From the NCBI GenBank assembly GCA_004558025.1, contig SFEG01000007.1:4437-68436 (forward strand): a stretch of DNA of 64,000 bases, written 5' to 3'. Below are positions 24,056-31,577 of this stretch, in pieces; the stretch's first letter is position 1; every line of letters starts with the position of its first letter. The stretch is from Clostridiales bacterium. Lineage in GTDB: Bacteria > Bacillota > Clostridia > Oscillospirales > Oscillospiraceae. A program made the position numbers and the translations under genes. The notes under the pieces are model-generated. The model did no database searches, had not been told where the DNA came from, and saw nothing but the letters and a program-made list of their open reading frames with translations.

Positions 24056-24166
24056 ATGCTGTGGGATATGATACTTCACATTCTTGAGAAGGCTGAGGCT
24101 GACGAAGCCGCAAAAATCGCCATTGAGGCTATCAAGGAATTCTTCAATGGCCTGAAGAACGCCTAA
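24056..24166 (+). CDS. 36-residue amphipathic peptide, monocistronic
   Basis: A short gene with strong signals: AAAGGAGG 7 nt before ATG 24056 and a strong terminator 20 nt after the TAA. The product (MLWDMILHILEKAEADEAAK ... ending FFNGLKNA) would form one continuous amphipathic helix with acidic centre and aromatic/hydrophobic face. It has no cysteine and no clear signal peptide. No family is recognised; it could be a small regulatory or membrane-active peptide. AT-rich leader 23932-24055 contains TTGCAA...TAATGT promoter-like words. Confidence 0.5.
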   Translation: MLWDMILHILEKAEADEAAKIAIEAIKEFFNGLKNA

Positions 24167-24185
24167 AGAAGTAATTCAAAAGCTG

Positions 24186-24221
24186 AAAAACCCGTGCAGT
24201 CATTTGACTGCACGGGTTTTT
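24186..24221. terminator. Strong bidirectional terminator
   Basis: AAAAACCCGTGCAGTCA / TGACTGCACGGGTTTTT, 13-bp stem and T-tracts on both strands. Serves the 36-residue peptide gene and the SLH gene on the other strand. Confidence 0.9.
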
Positions 24222-24229
24222 GCTGATTA

Positions 24230-26401
24230 TCAGGTTGTAAGTTCCGGAATGTCGGGGACATCGGGAAGCGTGGGCGAGGGGGTGGGCTCTGTTTCATTCG
24301 GGATGATATCATAGGTCGGGATGACCTCAACGCTTATGCGGCCGTCTGCTACGTCGAAGCTTTGCAGAACATCGGCGCCCGCGATAACGAAGGTGAAGGT
24401 CTCGATGTCATTGGTCTTCATCTCGATGCCGACCATGCGGTTGAGATCGCTCGCTACGAGTTTGCCGTCGAGATAGACCTTGACAATGTACGAGCGAAGC
24501 TTGATGCCGGTGTCGAGCAGGTTTGTGTATTTGGTCTGCACGATGAAGTCGCTGCCGCGCGAGAAGGCCTTGGTGACGGTGATGGGAATATTGGTCACTG
24601 TGCTGACGCTCTCGGTCGTCGAGTAGTATCCCTTGCCGTTTTCGGGCACGAAGCGTGCGCCGGTGTAATAAACGCTCTGACCGAGCCAGTCGCCGTACAG
24701 CGAGCGTGCGGCAAGGCTCTTTGCACTGTAAACCTTCAGTTCGTTTGCGTTGCTGGTTGTGAGGGTGTTCGGGATGAGCACGAGCTTGTCGGCAGTGAAA
24801 TTCATGCTGTCATAAACGCCGCCGCATATGAGCGCATGGCGCGTGCTGCCGGTGTTGTCCATGCTGTAGACATGGCGGTTGAACGAAGACAGGCAGTAGA
24901 ACTTATCGCCATATTTATATATCGAGCGGTTGCGGACATTTGTGGTCTTCGGGAACTCGCCCACGGTCGTGACGGTGCCGGGCGCCTGAAGCGAGACGGC
25001 GTACAGGTTCAGGTCATAGTTTCCGTCGGTGTCATACGCCAGGAAGTACATGACGTGGCCATCGAAGAAGCTGGTGTTTATTTTATAGTCGCAGACCTTT
25101 TCGATGCCGCCCTTTGCGATATCATACGCATAGAGCTTGTCGATATCGACCGAGGTGTCGTTGCCCTGCGGATCCTTTACGATGACGGGCTCGGACATCT
25201 TGAAATATATCTTGCCGTTCCAGCCGTAGGGCACGAAGTTGGGCACCTGCGAGTATTTGAGCTCGGAGCTTATCGCGTTGAACGCGCCGTTTGCTATCTG
25301 GCCGAAGACGTAGGTGTAGCCCTCGGGCTTGTCGGCGTATTTTGTGAACGCCAAAGCGTAAAGCTTGCCGTCATAGAAGCAGTAAGATTCGATGATATAG
25401 CCGTCGTACACCGTGACTGTCATGCCGGTCGCGGGATCGTAGCACAAAAGCGAGCCCTTTTCGCTTCCTGTCGTGCTGCGGCAGAAGTAGACCTTGCCGT
25501 CATAGACACTTATGTTGTTGAGATACTGGCCGCCGCCGGCGGTGTACAGCTCTGTGCTCGCGTCATTGGATGTTACCGAATACAGGCTGTAGGTCACGGT
25601 GTCCACGGTCAGGTAGCTTTTATAAAGGCAGTAGCTTGTTTTGCCGATCTGCACGGCAACGCTGTCGTTTTCGAGGTTTGCCTCATAATCGGCCATGTCG
25701 GCGTTGACCATGGAGTCATGGCCCTGACGCAGGGCGGGCTCGACGATGCGCGCCACAACGGTGGCTATCTGAGCGCGGCTTGCCGTGCTCGTGCCGCAGA
25801 AGCGCTTTGCAGCGTCCACGCCGTTCATTATGCCGGCAGAGTACAGAAGCTGCACCGAGGCCTTATAGTAGGCGGGGATGCTGCTCAGGTCGCCGATGGC
25901 GTAGTCGCTGATCTTCGGCATATCCTGCTCGCTTATGGTTTTCGAGAACATATACGCAAGGTCGTAGCGATTTATGCTCTTGCCGAGATCGTTAAAGGCC
26001 GGAGTTGTCGACGGCAGAAGCTTGCGCGCCTGGCAGTATCTATAATACGTTGCGTACCAGGTCTCGTTGGGCTTTGGATCGGCTATGAGGTTATCGTTAT
26101 ACGCGGCGTGGATACGCGCGGCGATGGTTATCGCCTCGGCCCAGCTGACGTTGTTGTTGGGGCAGAAGGTCTTGTTTCCGCATCCGACCATGATGCCCTT
26201 GTTGTATGTGGTCCTGACGCCGGTGTAGTACCAGTTAAGCGAGCTTACGTCGGTGAAGGTGCTGCTGTTCATTTGTCCGACGTTGTCGAAAACAGCGAGC
26301 CTCTCGCCGGGGATCGTGTCTGCCAGCGCGCCGACGGACGTGATGGCAAAAAGGCTGCTTATAACGAGCACAAGCGCCAGCGCTCTGCGATATTTTTTCA
26401 T
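24230..26401 (-). CDS. SLH-domain surface protein with DUF5050-like propeller
   Basis: A 723-residue exported protein. Signal peptide 1-27 (ALVLVISSLFAITSVGALAD). Three S-layer-homology repeats follow (about 47-210: FTDVSSLNWYYTGVRTTYNK..., ETWYATYYRYCQARKLLPS, IPAYYKASVQLLYSAGIMNG with SRAQIATVVARI), which would anchor it to secondary cell-wall polymer. From about 240 to 560, repeated strands such as NNISVYDGKVYFCRS, IESYCFYDGKLYALAF and NGKIYFKMSEP indicate a DUF5050-like beta-propeller. A C-terminal beta domain and a Pro/Glu/Thr-rich tail end the protein. Strong own promoter at 26447-26475. Function on the surface is unknown. Confidence 0.82.
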   Translation of the reverse strand: MKKYRRALALVLVISSLFAITSVGALADTIPGERLAVFDNVGQMNSSTFTDVSSLNWYYTGVRTTYNKGIMVGCGNKTFCPNNNVSWAEAITIAARIHAAYNDNLIADPKPNETWYATYYRYCQARKLLPSTTPAFNDLGKSINRYDLAYMFSKTISEQDMPKISDYAIGDLSSIPAYYKASVQLLYSAGIMNGVDAAKRFCGTSTASRAQIATVVARIVEPALRQGHDSMVNADMADYEANLENDSVAVQIGKTSYCLYKSYLTVDTVTYSLYSVTSNDASTELYTAGGGQYLNNISVYDGKVYFCRSTTGSEKGSLLCYDPATGMTVTVYDGYIIESYCFYDGKLYALAFTKYADKPEGYTYVFGQIANGAFNAISSELKYSQVPNFVPYGWNGKIYFKMSEPVIVKDPQGNDTSVDIDKLYAYDIAKGGIEKVCDYKINTSFFDGHVMYFLAYDTDGNYDLNLYAVSLQAPGTVTTVGEFPKTTNVRNRSIYKYGDKFYCLSSFNRHVYSMDNTGSTRHALICGGVYDSMNFTADKLVLIPNTLTTSNANELKVYSAKSLAARSLYGDWLGQSVYYTGARFVPENGKGYYSTTESVSTVTNIPITVTKAFSRGSDFIVQTKYTNLLDTGIKLRSYIVKVYLDGKLVASDLNRMVGIEMKTNDIETFTFVIAGADVLQSFDVADGRISVEVIPTYDIIPNETEPTPSPTLPDVPDIPELTT

Positions 26402-26446
26402 ATGGTCAAACCTCCGGGGAAACTTGGTTACAATTCGGTGTCAACC

Positions 26447-26475
26447 ATTATATCAGGTTACATAATCTTTTGCAA
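26447..26475 (-). promoter_or_regulatory. Sigma-A promoter of the SLH gene
   Basis: Minus strand TTGCAA (26475-26470), 17-bp spacer, TATAAT (26452-26447), about 45 nt before ATG, which has CCGGAGG upstream. Confidence 0.7.
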
Positions 26476-26561
26476 TAGAAATTTAACAATAATATTGTAT
26501 AGCTAAAAGGCCGCGGAGATGGTAGAATACAGACAAATAAACATTCAAGGAGCGTGGAACC

Positions 26562-27365
26562 ATGAAATACGGCTTTATCGGGCTCGGCAACATGGCCGGA
26601 GCCATCATCGCGGGAATGGCCTCCTGCGGCAAGTTCAAAAACGACTATCTTTACGGCTATAACCGCAGCCAGGGCAAGACCCTTTCCCTCAAGGAAAAGC
26701 ACGGGCTTATACCCTGCGCGACGGCTGCCGAGGTCGCGGAAAAGGCAGATGTCATCGTTCTCGCGGTAAAGCCCCAGGTGCTGCCCGAGGTGCTGCCGGA
26801 GATAGCAAAGAGCATCACCAAGGACAAGACGGTCATTACCATTGCCGCCGGAAAGGGAACCGAATGGTATGAAGAGCGCCTTGCAAAGGGCGTGCCCATT
26901 GTGCGGGTTATGCCGAATATAAACGCGAAGGTCAAGGCCTCCGTTACCGCCATCTGCGGCGGCAAGGGCGCGACGAAGGACGATATCCGCATTGCCGACG
27001 GCATATTCTCCTCCGTCGGCAAGATATATCACATCGAGGAGAAAATGTTCCCGGCCTTCGGTGCGCTGGGCGGCGCGTCGGGCGCGTTCGTGCTGCTCTA
27101 CATTGATGCCCTGGCCGAGGCCGGGGTGCGCGCGGGCTTTGCCCGCCCAATGGCCGAGGAGCTGGCCACCGCCACAGTCATGGGCAGCAGTGCCCTCGCC
27201 ATGGACAGCGACGAGCATCCCATCGCTCTTATGAACCGCGTCTGCTCGCCCGGCGGCACGACCATCGAGGGCGTTTGCAAGCTCAAGGAGCTCGGCTTCG
27301 AGACCGCCATTCAGCAGGCCCTCCAGGCCATAATCGAAAAAGACTTCTTTTTAGAGGCGAATTAA
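26562..27365 (+). CDS. proC: Pyrroline-5-carboxylate reductase
   Basis: A 267-residue enzyme reducing P5C to proline with NAD(P)H. N-terminal Rossmann motif GFIGLGNMAGAIIAG, VIVLAVKPQVLPEVL, RVMPNINAKV near 115 and the C-terminal dimerisation domain (FGALGGASGAFVLLYIDALA, EHPIALMNRVCSPGGTTIEG) are intact. The last residues, FFLEAN and stop, are encoded by the first bases of a family-A repeat (TTTTTAGAGGCGAATTAA), so the native C-terminus has been replaced. The enzyme core ends before this, so activity is probably unaffected. Confidence 0.95.
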   Translation: MKYGFIGLGNMAGAIIAGMASCGKFKNDYLYGYNRSQGKTLSLKEKHGLIPCATAAEVAEKADVIVLAVKPQVLPEVLPEIAKSITKDKTVITIAAGKGTEWYEERLAKGVPIVRVMPNINAKVKASVTAICGGKGATKDDIRIADGIFSSVGKIYHIEEKMFPAFGALGGASGAFVLLYIDALAEAGVRAGFARPMAEELATATVMGSSALAMDSDEHPIALMNRVCSPGGTTIEGVCKLKELGFETAIQQALQAIIEKDFFLEAN

Positions 27366-27607
27366 GGCTGTTACGAATACGGTGATTGAGGTAGCCCGGT
27401 ATTGAGACGCTGGTGGAAACCTTAGCGTTTCGCTCCCCGAAGCTGCGGCGCGGATCGTGCGGCAGCCCGGTGTCGAAAGTGCCGACAAAACCGTAAGACT
27501 GCCGCTTACCATGAGTACGGCGCGAAACTCCCATCGCTCTCACGGGGTGCGAAATGCTATGTTTTATTCCGTTTTCCGATACCGGGCTGACGCAAACGAA
27601 TATAGTA
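27348..27607. repeat. Family-A repeat (260 bp) encoding the proC 3' end
   Basis: Left end TTTTTAGAGGCGAATTAAGG, TACGGTGATTGAGGTAGCCC; an internal second set GGCAGCCCGGTGTCGAAAGT and CGACAAAACCGTAAGACTGC; right end GATACCGGGCTGACGCAAAC stops short, without the GCGCCTCTAAAAA terminus, exactly at the next start codon. Confidence 0.85.
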
Positions 27608-27608
27608 A

Positions 27609-28238
27609 ATGACTAAGAAAGTAACCAGAAAAAGAGTAAAGAACCTCAGCATACGCATAACGCGCGAGGGCGAGGTGCTCGTCACCGCGCCGATCGGCAT
27701 GCCCGACGAATATATAAACGCGTTTTTGCAAAAAAAGCGCGGCTGGATCGAAAAGCACCGCGCCGAGATGCTTGAAAAGTCAAAGCTGAGGCCGCATGAA
27801 TATGTAAGCGGTGAAATGCTGCGTGTTCTCGGTGAGCCGTACACACTGCACGTCTTAGAAGGAAAAATGCCCAAGGCCGAGCTGCGCGGTGGCGAACTCG
27901 TGCTCACCGTGCGCCCCGGCAGCACGCCCGAGCAGCGCGAGGCGGTGCTGATCGAATTTTACCGTGCGATTCTGACTCCGATAGCGGAGGAATATCTTGA
28001 GCTTTGGGAGGAGCGGACCGGTCTGCGCTGCCGCGAGTGGCACACAAAAAAGATGAAAACGCGTTGGGGCAGCTGCAACGTTCCCGAGCGGAGGATATGG
28101 CTGAGCGTGTACCTTGCCGCCGAGCCGAGAGAGTTTATATCCAAGGTCGTCCTGCACGAGCTTGCGCACATCCGCTATCCCGGCCACGGCGCGGATTTCA
28201 AGGCGTTCATGAGCGAAAACTGGAATAAATACGTTTAA
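27609..28238 (+). CDS. YgjP-like (COG1451) zinc metallopeptidase
   Basis: A 209-residue SprT/M48-like putative metalloprotease of the YgjP/DUF45 family: N-terminal KRVKNLSIRITREGEVLVTA, the conserved MKTRWGSCN, and the zinc site VVLHELAHIRYPGHGADF (HELAH plus third His). Families of this type are widespread, with uncertain substrate. The ATG follows the truncated end of a family-A repeat with no ribosome-binding site in front, so expression may depend on read-through or leaderless initiation. The end (SENWNKYV) is shorter than usual. Confidence 0.85.
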   Translation: MTKKVTRKRVKNLSIRITREGEVLVTAPIGMPDEYINAFLQKKRGWIEKHRAEMLEKSKLRPHEYVSGEMLRVLGEPYTLHVLEGKMPKAELRGGELVLTVRPGSTPEQREAVLIEFYRAILTPIAEEYLELWEERTGLRCREWHTKKMKTRWGSCNVPERRIWLSVYLAAEPREFISKVVLHELAHIRYPGHGADFKAFMSENWNKYV

Positions 28239-28259
28239 TAATAATTTAACAAAGAGGCA

Positions 28260-28289
28260 TTGACAAGCCATAATAACAAGCGTTAAAAT
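28260..28289 (+). promoter_or_regulatory. Promoter of fucO
   Basis: TTGACA (28260-28265), 18-bp spacer, TAAAAT (28284-28289); the -10 lies inside the 28279-28298 palindrome. Confidence 0.55.
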
Positions 28290-28298
28290 ATTAACGCT
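28279..28298. promoter_or_regulatory. Rex-like operator at the fucO promoter
   Basis: Perfect inverted repeat AGCGTTAA-AATA-TTAACGCT. The core GTTAA-N4-TTAAC matches the Rex redox-repressor operator (TTGTTAA-N4-TTAACAA in Clostridia); only the outer bases differ. It overlaps the -10 box, as expected for a repressor that releases when NADH rises. Confidence 0.6.
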
Positions 28299-28347
28299 CA
28301 AGGATGAGCATACTAAACTTGCTTATATCTGAAAGGAGAATATTATT

Positions 28348-29493
28348 ATGGCTAACAGGATAATGCTCAATCAGACTTCATATCACGGCGCGGGCGCAGT
28401 CCGCGAGATACCGGGCGAGGTAAAGTCGCGCGGCTTCAAAAAGGCGCTGATCTGCTGCGGTCCGACGCTTATAAAGCACGGCGTTATCGCCCATGTGACC
28501 GACATTCTGGACGAGGCGGGGCTTGAGTACGCGATTTATTCCGAGATTAAGCCCAACCCGACCATCGAAAACGTTGTTGAGGGTGTTGCAGCCTTCAAGG
28601 CGGCGGGAGCCGACTATCTCATCGCAATCGGCGGCGGCTCGCCTATGGACACGTCCAAGGCCATCGGCATCATCATAAATAACCCCGAGTTTGCCGACGT
28701 GCGCTCGCTCGAGGGCGTTGCGGACACGAAAAAGCCCTGCGTTCCCATCATCGCCATCCCGACGACCGCCGGTACGGCAGCCGAGGTCACGATAAACTAC
28801 GTCATCACCGATGTCGAGCGCAAGCGCAAATTCGTCTGCGTCGACCCGCACGACATGCCCATTATCGCCGTCGTAGACCCGGAGATGATGAGCTCGATGC
28901 CCAAGGGACTGACGGCATCGACCGGCATGGACGCGCTGACCCACGCCATCGAGGGATACACGACCAAGGCCGCGTGGGAGATGACGGACATGTTCCATCT
29001 CGAGGCGATAAAGCTCATCTCAAAGTACCTGCGCTCGTCGGTCGCCGGCGAGAAGGAGGGGCGCGAGGGCATGGCTCTCGGCCAGTACATTGCCGGTATG
29101 GGCTTTTCAAACGTCGGCCTCGGCATCGCCCACTCCATGGCGCACACGCTCGGCGCGGTCTACGACACTCCGCACGGTGTCGCCTGTGCCATGATGCTGC
29201 CGATCGTTATGGAGTATAACGCTGATTTCACGGGCGAAAAGTACCGCGAGATCGCGCGTGCCATGGGTGTCAAGGGCGTTGACGATATGTCGCAGGCCGA
29301 ATACCGCCGCGCGGCGATCGACGCGGTAAAGCAGCTCTCGAAGGATGTCGGTATCCCCGAAAAGCTCGAAGCGCTCAAGGAAGAGGATCTGCCCTTCCTG
29401 GCCGAAAGCGCCTATGCCGACGCCTGCCGCCCCGGCAATCCCCGCGACACGAGCCCCGAGGAGCTCACCGAGCTGTTCCGCAAGCTCATGTAG
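28348..29493 (+). CDS. fucO: Lactaldehyde reductase / iron-containing alcohol dehydrogenase
   Basis: A 381-residue group III alcohol dehydrogenase close to E. coli FucO, sharing long blocks such as GADYLIAIGGGSPMDTSKAI, PTTAGTAAEVTINYVITDVE and FVCVDPHDMP. It reduces lactaldehyde to 1,2-propanediol with NADH. The metal ligands are visible: Asp and His in TGMDALTHAIEGY, two His in AHSMAHTLGAVYDTPHG. Ribosome site AAAGGAG. No fucose or rhamnose genes are nearby, so it may act as a general electron sink; the Rex-like operator supports a role in NADH balance. A family-A end begins one base after the stop. Confidence 0.9.
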   Translation: MANRIMLNQTSYHGAGAVREIPGEVKSRGFKKALICCGPTLIKHGVIAHVTDILDEAGLEYAIYSEIKPNPTIENVVEGVAAFKAAGADYLIAIGGGSPMDTSKAIGIIINNPEFADVRSLEGVADTKKPCVPIIAIPTTAGTAAEVTINYVITDVERKRKFVCVDPHDMPIIAVVDPEMMSSMPKGLTASTGMDALTHAIEGYTTKAAWEMTDMFHLEAIKLISKYLRSSVAGEKEGREGMALGQYIAGMGFSNVGLGIAHSMAHTLGAVYDTPHGVACAMMLPIVMEYNADFTGEKYREIARAMGVKGVDDMSQAEYRRAAIDAVKQLSKDVGIPEKLEALKEEDLPFLAESAYADACRPGNPRDTSPEELTELFRKLM

Positions 29494-29625
29494 TTTTAGA
29501 GGCGCACGTACGCAACTACCGATACGGTGATTGCGTTTGCCCGGTATCGGGATATCGGTGGAAACCTTAAGGGTTCGCTCCCCAAAGCTGCGGTGCGGAT
29601 TTTGCGCCGCGTTACGATGCTGAGG
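29494..29625. repeat. Family-A repeat, left end
   Basis: TTTTAGAGGCGCACGTACGC, CCGATACGGTGATTGCGTTT, GCCCGGTATCGGGATATCGG, GGAAACCTTAAGGGTTCGC. It follows the fucO TAG directly; no right end. The rest of the 240-nt gap is a terminator. Confidence 0.8.
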
Positions 29626-29669
29626 CTATCTATGTAGTTTCTGGTCGGAACTATATATTAATATAAGTG

Positions 29670-29708
29670 AAAAAAGAGAGTACAGATTTAATCTGGACTC
29701 TCTTTTTT
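29670..29708. terminator. Bidirectional terminator
   Basis: AAAAAAGAGAGTACAGAT / ATCTGGACTCTCTTTTTT, long stem with one mismatch and T-tracts on both strands. Confidence 0.85.
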
Positions 29709-29733
29709 GCATTTGCGGCTATCAGTAACTATA

Positions 29734-30261
29734 TTACAGCAACAACTGTTCTCTAAATTCGTCCAGATCTTCCTGCTGCTTTTCAAGTTTGCTCGCCTCT
29801 TCTTCAAGCTCAGCTATAAGTGCGCTAAGTTCCTCGGATCTTTTGAACCAGGCATCAGAATCTTATTTACTCTTAATGAGATGAACATCATTCGCAAGTA
29901 CATTGACAGCTTCTTGAATCCCATCATGTCTATCCTGAAACTGCTCAACAGCTGCGATCAAGTCATCACATTTATACTTAAGCTGCTCGACAATATCCTC
30001 GTTCAAATCTTCGTTGCAGCAGTCTTCCGTGAGGTTTGGGTCAAAATCGAACTCGTCAGATGAAAGGCGATCGCAGGCATTGTTATCTTTGGTACATTCC
30101 TCGAATATCCTATACGCAATATACTGCTCACCGAGATCGGTTTTGCCGTCACCGTTAAAGTCGAAAAAACCACCGAAAAAACCTTTATTCTTCCTGGCTA
30201 TCCGTTTTGTCACTACTTTAATATCGTGTTTTACAGATGATGAAGCGCCTTTGCCAATCAA
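29734..30261 (-). pseudogene. Decayed EF-hand-like protein gene with in-frame TAA
   Basis: Minus-strand frame from 30261 encodes a basic segment, FFGGFFDFNGDGKTDLGEQY (EF-hand-like DxNxDGxxD loop), an acidic middle and ends at TAA 29865-29863. The same frame continues for 42 more codons as a charged coiled-coil (WFKRSEELSALIAELEEEAS KLEKQQ) to TAA 29736-29734, so the first stop looks like a mutation. There is no ATG/GTG or ribosome site at the 5' end; only a TTG right behind another gene's terminator, so the start is probably lost too. Base composition is more AT-rich than the neighbours, hinting at foreign origin. Confidence 0.55.
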
Positions 30262-30273
30262 AAGAATGATAAT

Positions 30274-30303
30274 AAAAAGGCGCAGATGACATCTGCGCTT
30301 TTA
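30274..30303 (-). terminator. Terminator of the 30310-30627 gene
   Basis: Stem GCGCAGATG / CATCTGCGC with CCTTTTTATTAT following on the minus strand. Confidence 0.8.
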
Positions 30304-30309
30304 CGCTGT

Positions 30310-30627
30310 TTACTTTATCGTTGCCCTTGCGTTGTCGAGGGTGATGACGATGCCGTTCTTGGCGGCGACCTCATTTACCTGTGCAACGAGCTTGGACGCG
30401 TAGACGTTCAGAAACTTGACCGTGAGCGCCTCCTTCTGCTTGGGGCTCATCGCGGCAAGGATGCCCTTGACGATCTTCTTTGAAAACTCGGGAGATGCGC
30501 CGACGCACTTGCGGATGAGGGGGTTGACGCCTTCGCTTTCGGACAGGATCTTTATCAAATCGGGCAGGAAAGTGTCGAGCGTTTCGGTATAGTCAAATTC
30601 GCTGACCTGCATAGTTAATTCAATCAT
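30310..30627 (-). CDS. Conserved-looking small protein of unknown function
   Basis: 105 residues, helical, no signal peptide or membrane segment: MIELTMQVSEFDYTETLDTF, then SPEFSKKIVKGILAAMSPKQ and KFLNVYASKLVAQVNEVA, ending in a short beta-like tail. ATG 30627 has CCGGAGG 6 nt upstream; an upstream frame extension has no ribosome site. No family is recognised. It is a single gene with its own terminator, divergent from the tRNA cluster. Confidence 0.65.
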   Translation of the reverse strand: MIELTMQVSEFDYTETLDTFLPDLIKILSESEGVNPLIRKCVGASPEFSKKIVKGILAAMSPKQKEALTVKFLNVYASKLVAQVNEVAAKNGIVITLDNARATIK

Positions 30628-30743
30628 TGCAAACCTCCGGTGAAATATACCTATATCTATAACAGATGCATTATACAAAAAAGAAAGAGAAATGGCAACT
30701 ATAAATATTTTTTTGACTTTCAAAAGTTTTTGCGGCAAAAATA

Positions 30744-30772
30744 TTGACAATTAGCAAAAATGTTGTTATTAT
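30744..30772 (+). promoter_or_regulatory. Promoter of the tRNA cluster
   Basis: TTGACA (30744-30749), 17-bp spacer, TATTAT (30767-30772), 32 nt before tRNA-Gly. Confidence 0.8.
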
Positions 30773-30804
30773 CTTTAAGCTGAACATTCAATGGGAGCGG
30801 CCAT

Positions 30805-30878
30805 GCGGGCGTAGTTCAATGGTAGAACACCAGCCTTCCAAGCTGGATACGTGGGTTCGATTCCCATCGCCCGCTCCA
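30805..30878 (+). tRNA. tRNA-Gly (TCC)
   Basis: 74 nt with encoded CCA. Acceptor GCGGGCG / CGCCCGC, anticodon loop CTTCCAA, T-loop GTTCGATTC. Confidence 0.95.
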
Positions 30879-30893
30879 ACAAAGCGGAAATAT

Positions 30894-30970
30894 GCGCCAA
30901 TAGCTCAGCAGGATAGAGCAACTGCCTTCTAAGCAGTAGGTCGGGGGTTCGAATCCCTCTTGGCGTGCCA
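30894..30970 (+). tRNA. tRNA-Arg (TCT)
   Basis: 77 nt with CCA. Acceptor GCGCCAA / TTGGCGT (G-U first pair), anticodon loop CTTCTAA, T-arm GGGGGTTCGAATCCCTC. Confidence 0.93.
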
Positions 30971-30982
30971 AAATAAAAATAT

Positions 30983-31060
30983 GGTGGGTATAGCTCAGCT
31001 GGTTAGAGCACCGGATTGTGGTTCCGGGTGTCGAGGGTTCGAATCCCTTTACCCACCCCA
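30983..31060 (+). tRNA. tRNA-His (GTG)
   Basis: 78 nt including the encoded G-1 opposite discriminator C, and CCA. Acceptor GTGGGTA / TACCCAC, anticodon loop TTGTGGT. Confidence 0.94.
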
Positions 31061-31065
31061 CAAGT

Positions 31066-31097
31066 CACAGAGGCCGGACAAAAGCCCGGTCTCTGTG
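31066..31097 (+). other. Hairpin between tRNA-His and tRNA-Gln
   Basis: CACAGAGGCCGG / CCCGG-T-CTCTGTG, no T-tract after it. It may be a processing signal that separates the tRNA precursors, rather than a terminator. Confidence 0.5.
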
Positions 31098-31120
31098 TAC
31101 AATAGAATAGATTTAGATGG

Positions 31121-31194
31121 TGGGATGTAGTGTAATGGTAACACCTCAGACTTTGACTCTGATATAGTGGGTTCGAGTCCCGCCATCCCAGCCA
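31121..31194 (+). tRNA. tRNA-Gln (TTG)
   Basis: 74 nt with CCA. Acceptor TGGGATG / CATCCCA, anticodon loop CTTTGAC. Confidence 0.94.
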
Positions 31195-31199
31195 CACCT

Positions 31200-31275
31200 G
31201 CCCCAGTAGCTCAGTAGGCAGAGCACCTGCCTTTTAAGCAGGGTGTCCGGGGTTCGAATCCCCGCTGGAGCACCA
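31200..31275 (+). tRNA. tRNA-Lys (TTT)
   Basis: 76 nt with CCA. Anticodon loop CTTTTAA. Acceptor GCCCCAG / CTGGAGC has a C3-A70 mismatch; everything else is regular. Confidence 0.92.
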
Positions 31276-31276
31276 G

Positions 31277-31312
31277 AATAACTCTCACGCCGTTGGCGTG
31301 GGAGTTATTTTT
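31277..31312 (+). terminator. Terminator of the tRNA cluster
   Basis: AATAACTCTCACGCC / GGCGTGGGAGTTATT then TTTATTT. Confidence 0.85.
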
Positions 31313-31316
31313 ATTT

Positions 31317-31332
31317 GCGGGGATTCGAACCC
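31317..31332 (-). repeat. Inverted copy of a tRNA T-arm
   Basis: GCGGGGATTCGAACCC is the reverse complement of the tRNA-Lys T-arm (31249-31265). The tRNA terminator lies between the copies. The 302-nt gap 31276-31577 holds otherwise only the promoter at 31500. Confidence 0.6.
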
Positions 31333-31499
31333 GAAAGGGTCGGAGCGTAAAGAAAAGCTGCCGCTTTGGTTTTTGTTTGCGCCGTCAATTTTATCACCAC
31401 ATGCCTTTCCTGTGCGGGAAAATTCTGAAATCAGAATACCGCGCCCTGCTTTTGTATATTTTATATAATTCTGGTCAAAATTATTATAAAAAGTCATAA

Positions 31500-31528
31500 T
31501 TGCATCGGAAAATAAAGGATGATAAAAT
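31500..31528 (+). promoter_or_regulatory. Promoter of the 31578 gene
   Basis: TTGCAT (31500-31505), 17-bp spacer, TAAAAT (31523-31528). Confidence 0.5.
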
Positions 31529-31577
31529 AGTGTGGTAAATATAAGGAACTGCTGTATAGAAACAGGGAGGGAGCTTC

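Noticed and set aside
24362..26506. 714-codon frame opposite the SLH gene
   Set aside because: Antisense shadow; the SLH gene has signal peptide, domain repeats, promoter and terminator.
31293..31499. 68-codon frame after the tRNA cluster
   Set aside because: Begins within the tRNA terminator and inverted T-arm copy; no ribosome site. Treated as non-coding.
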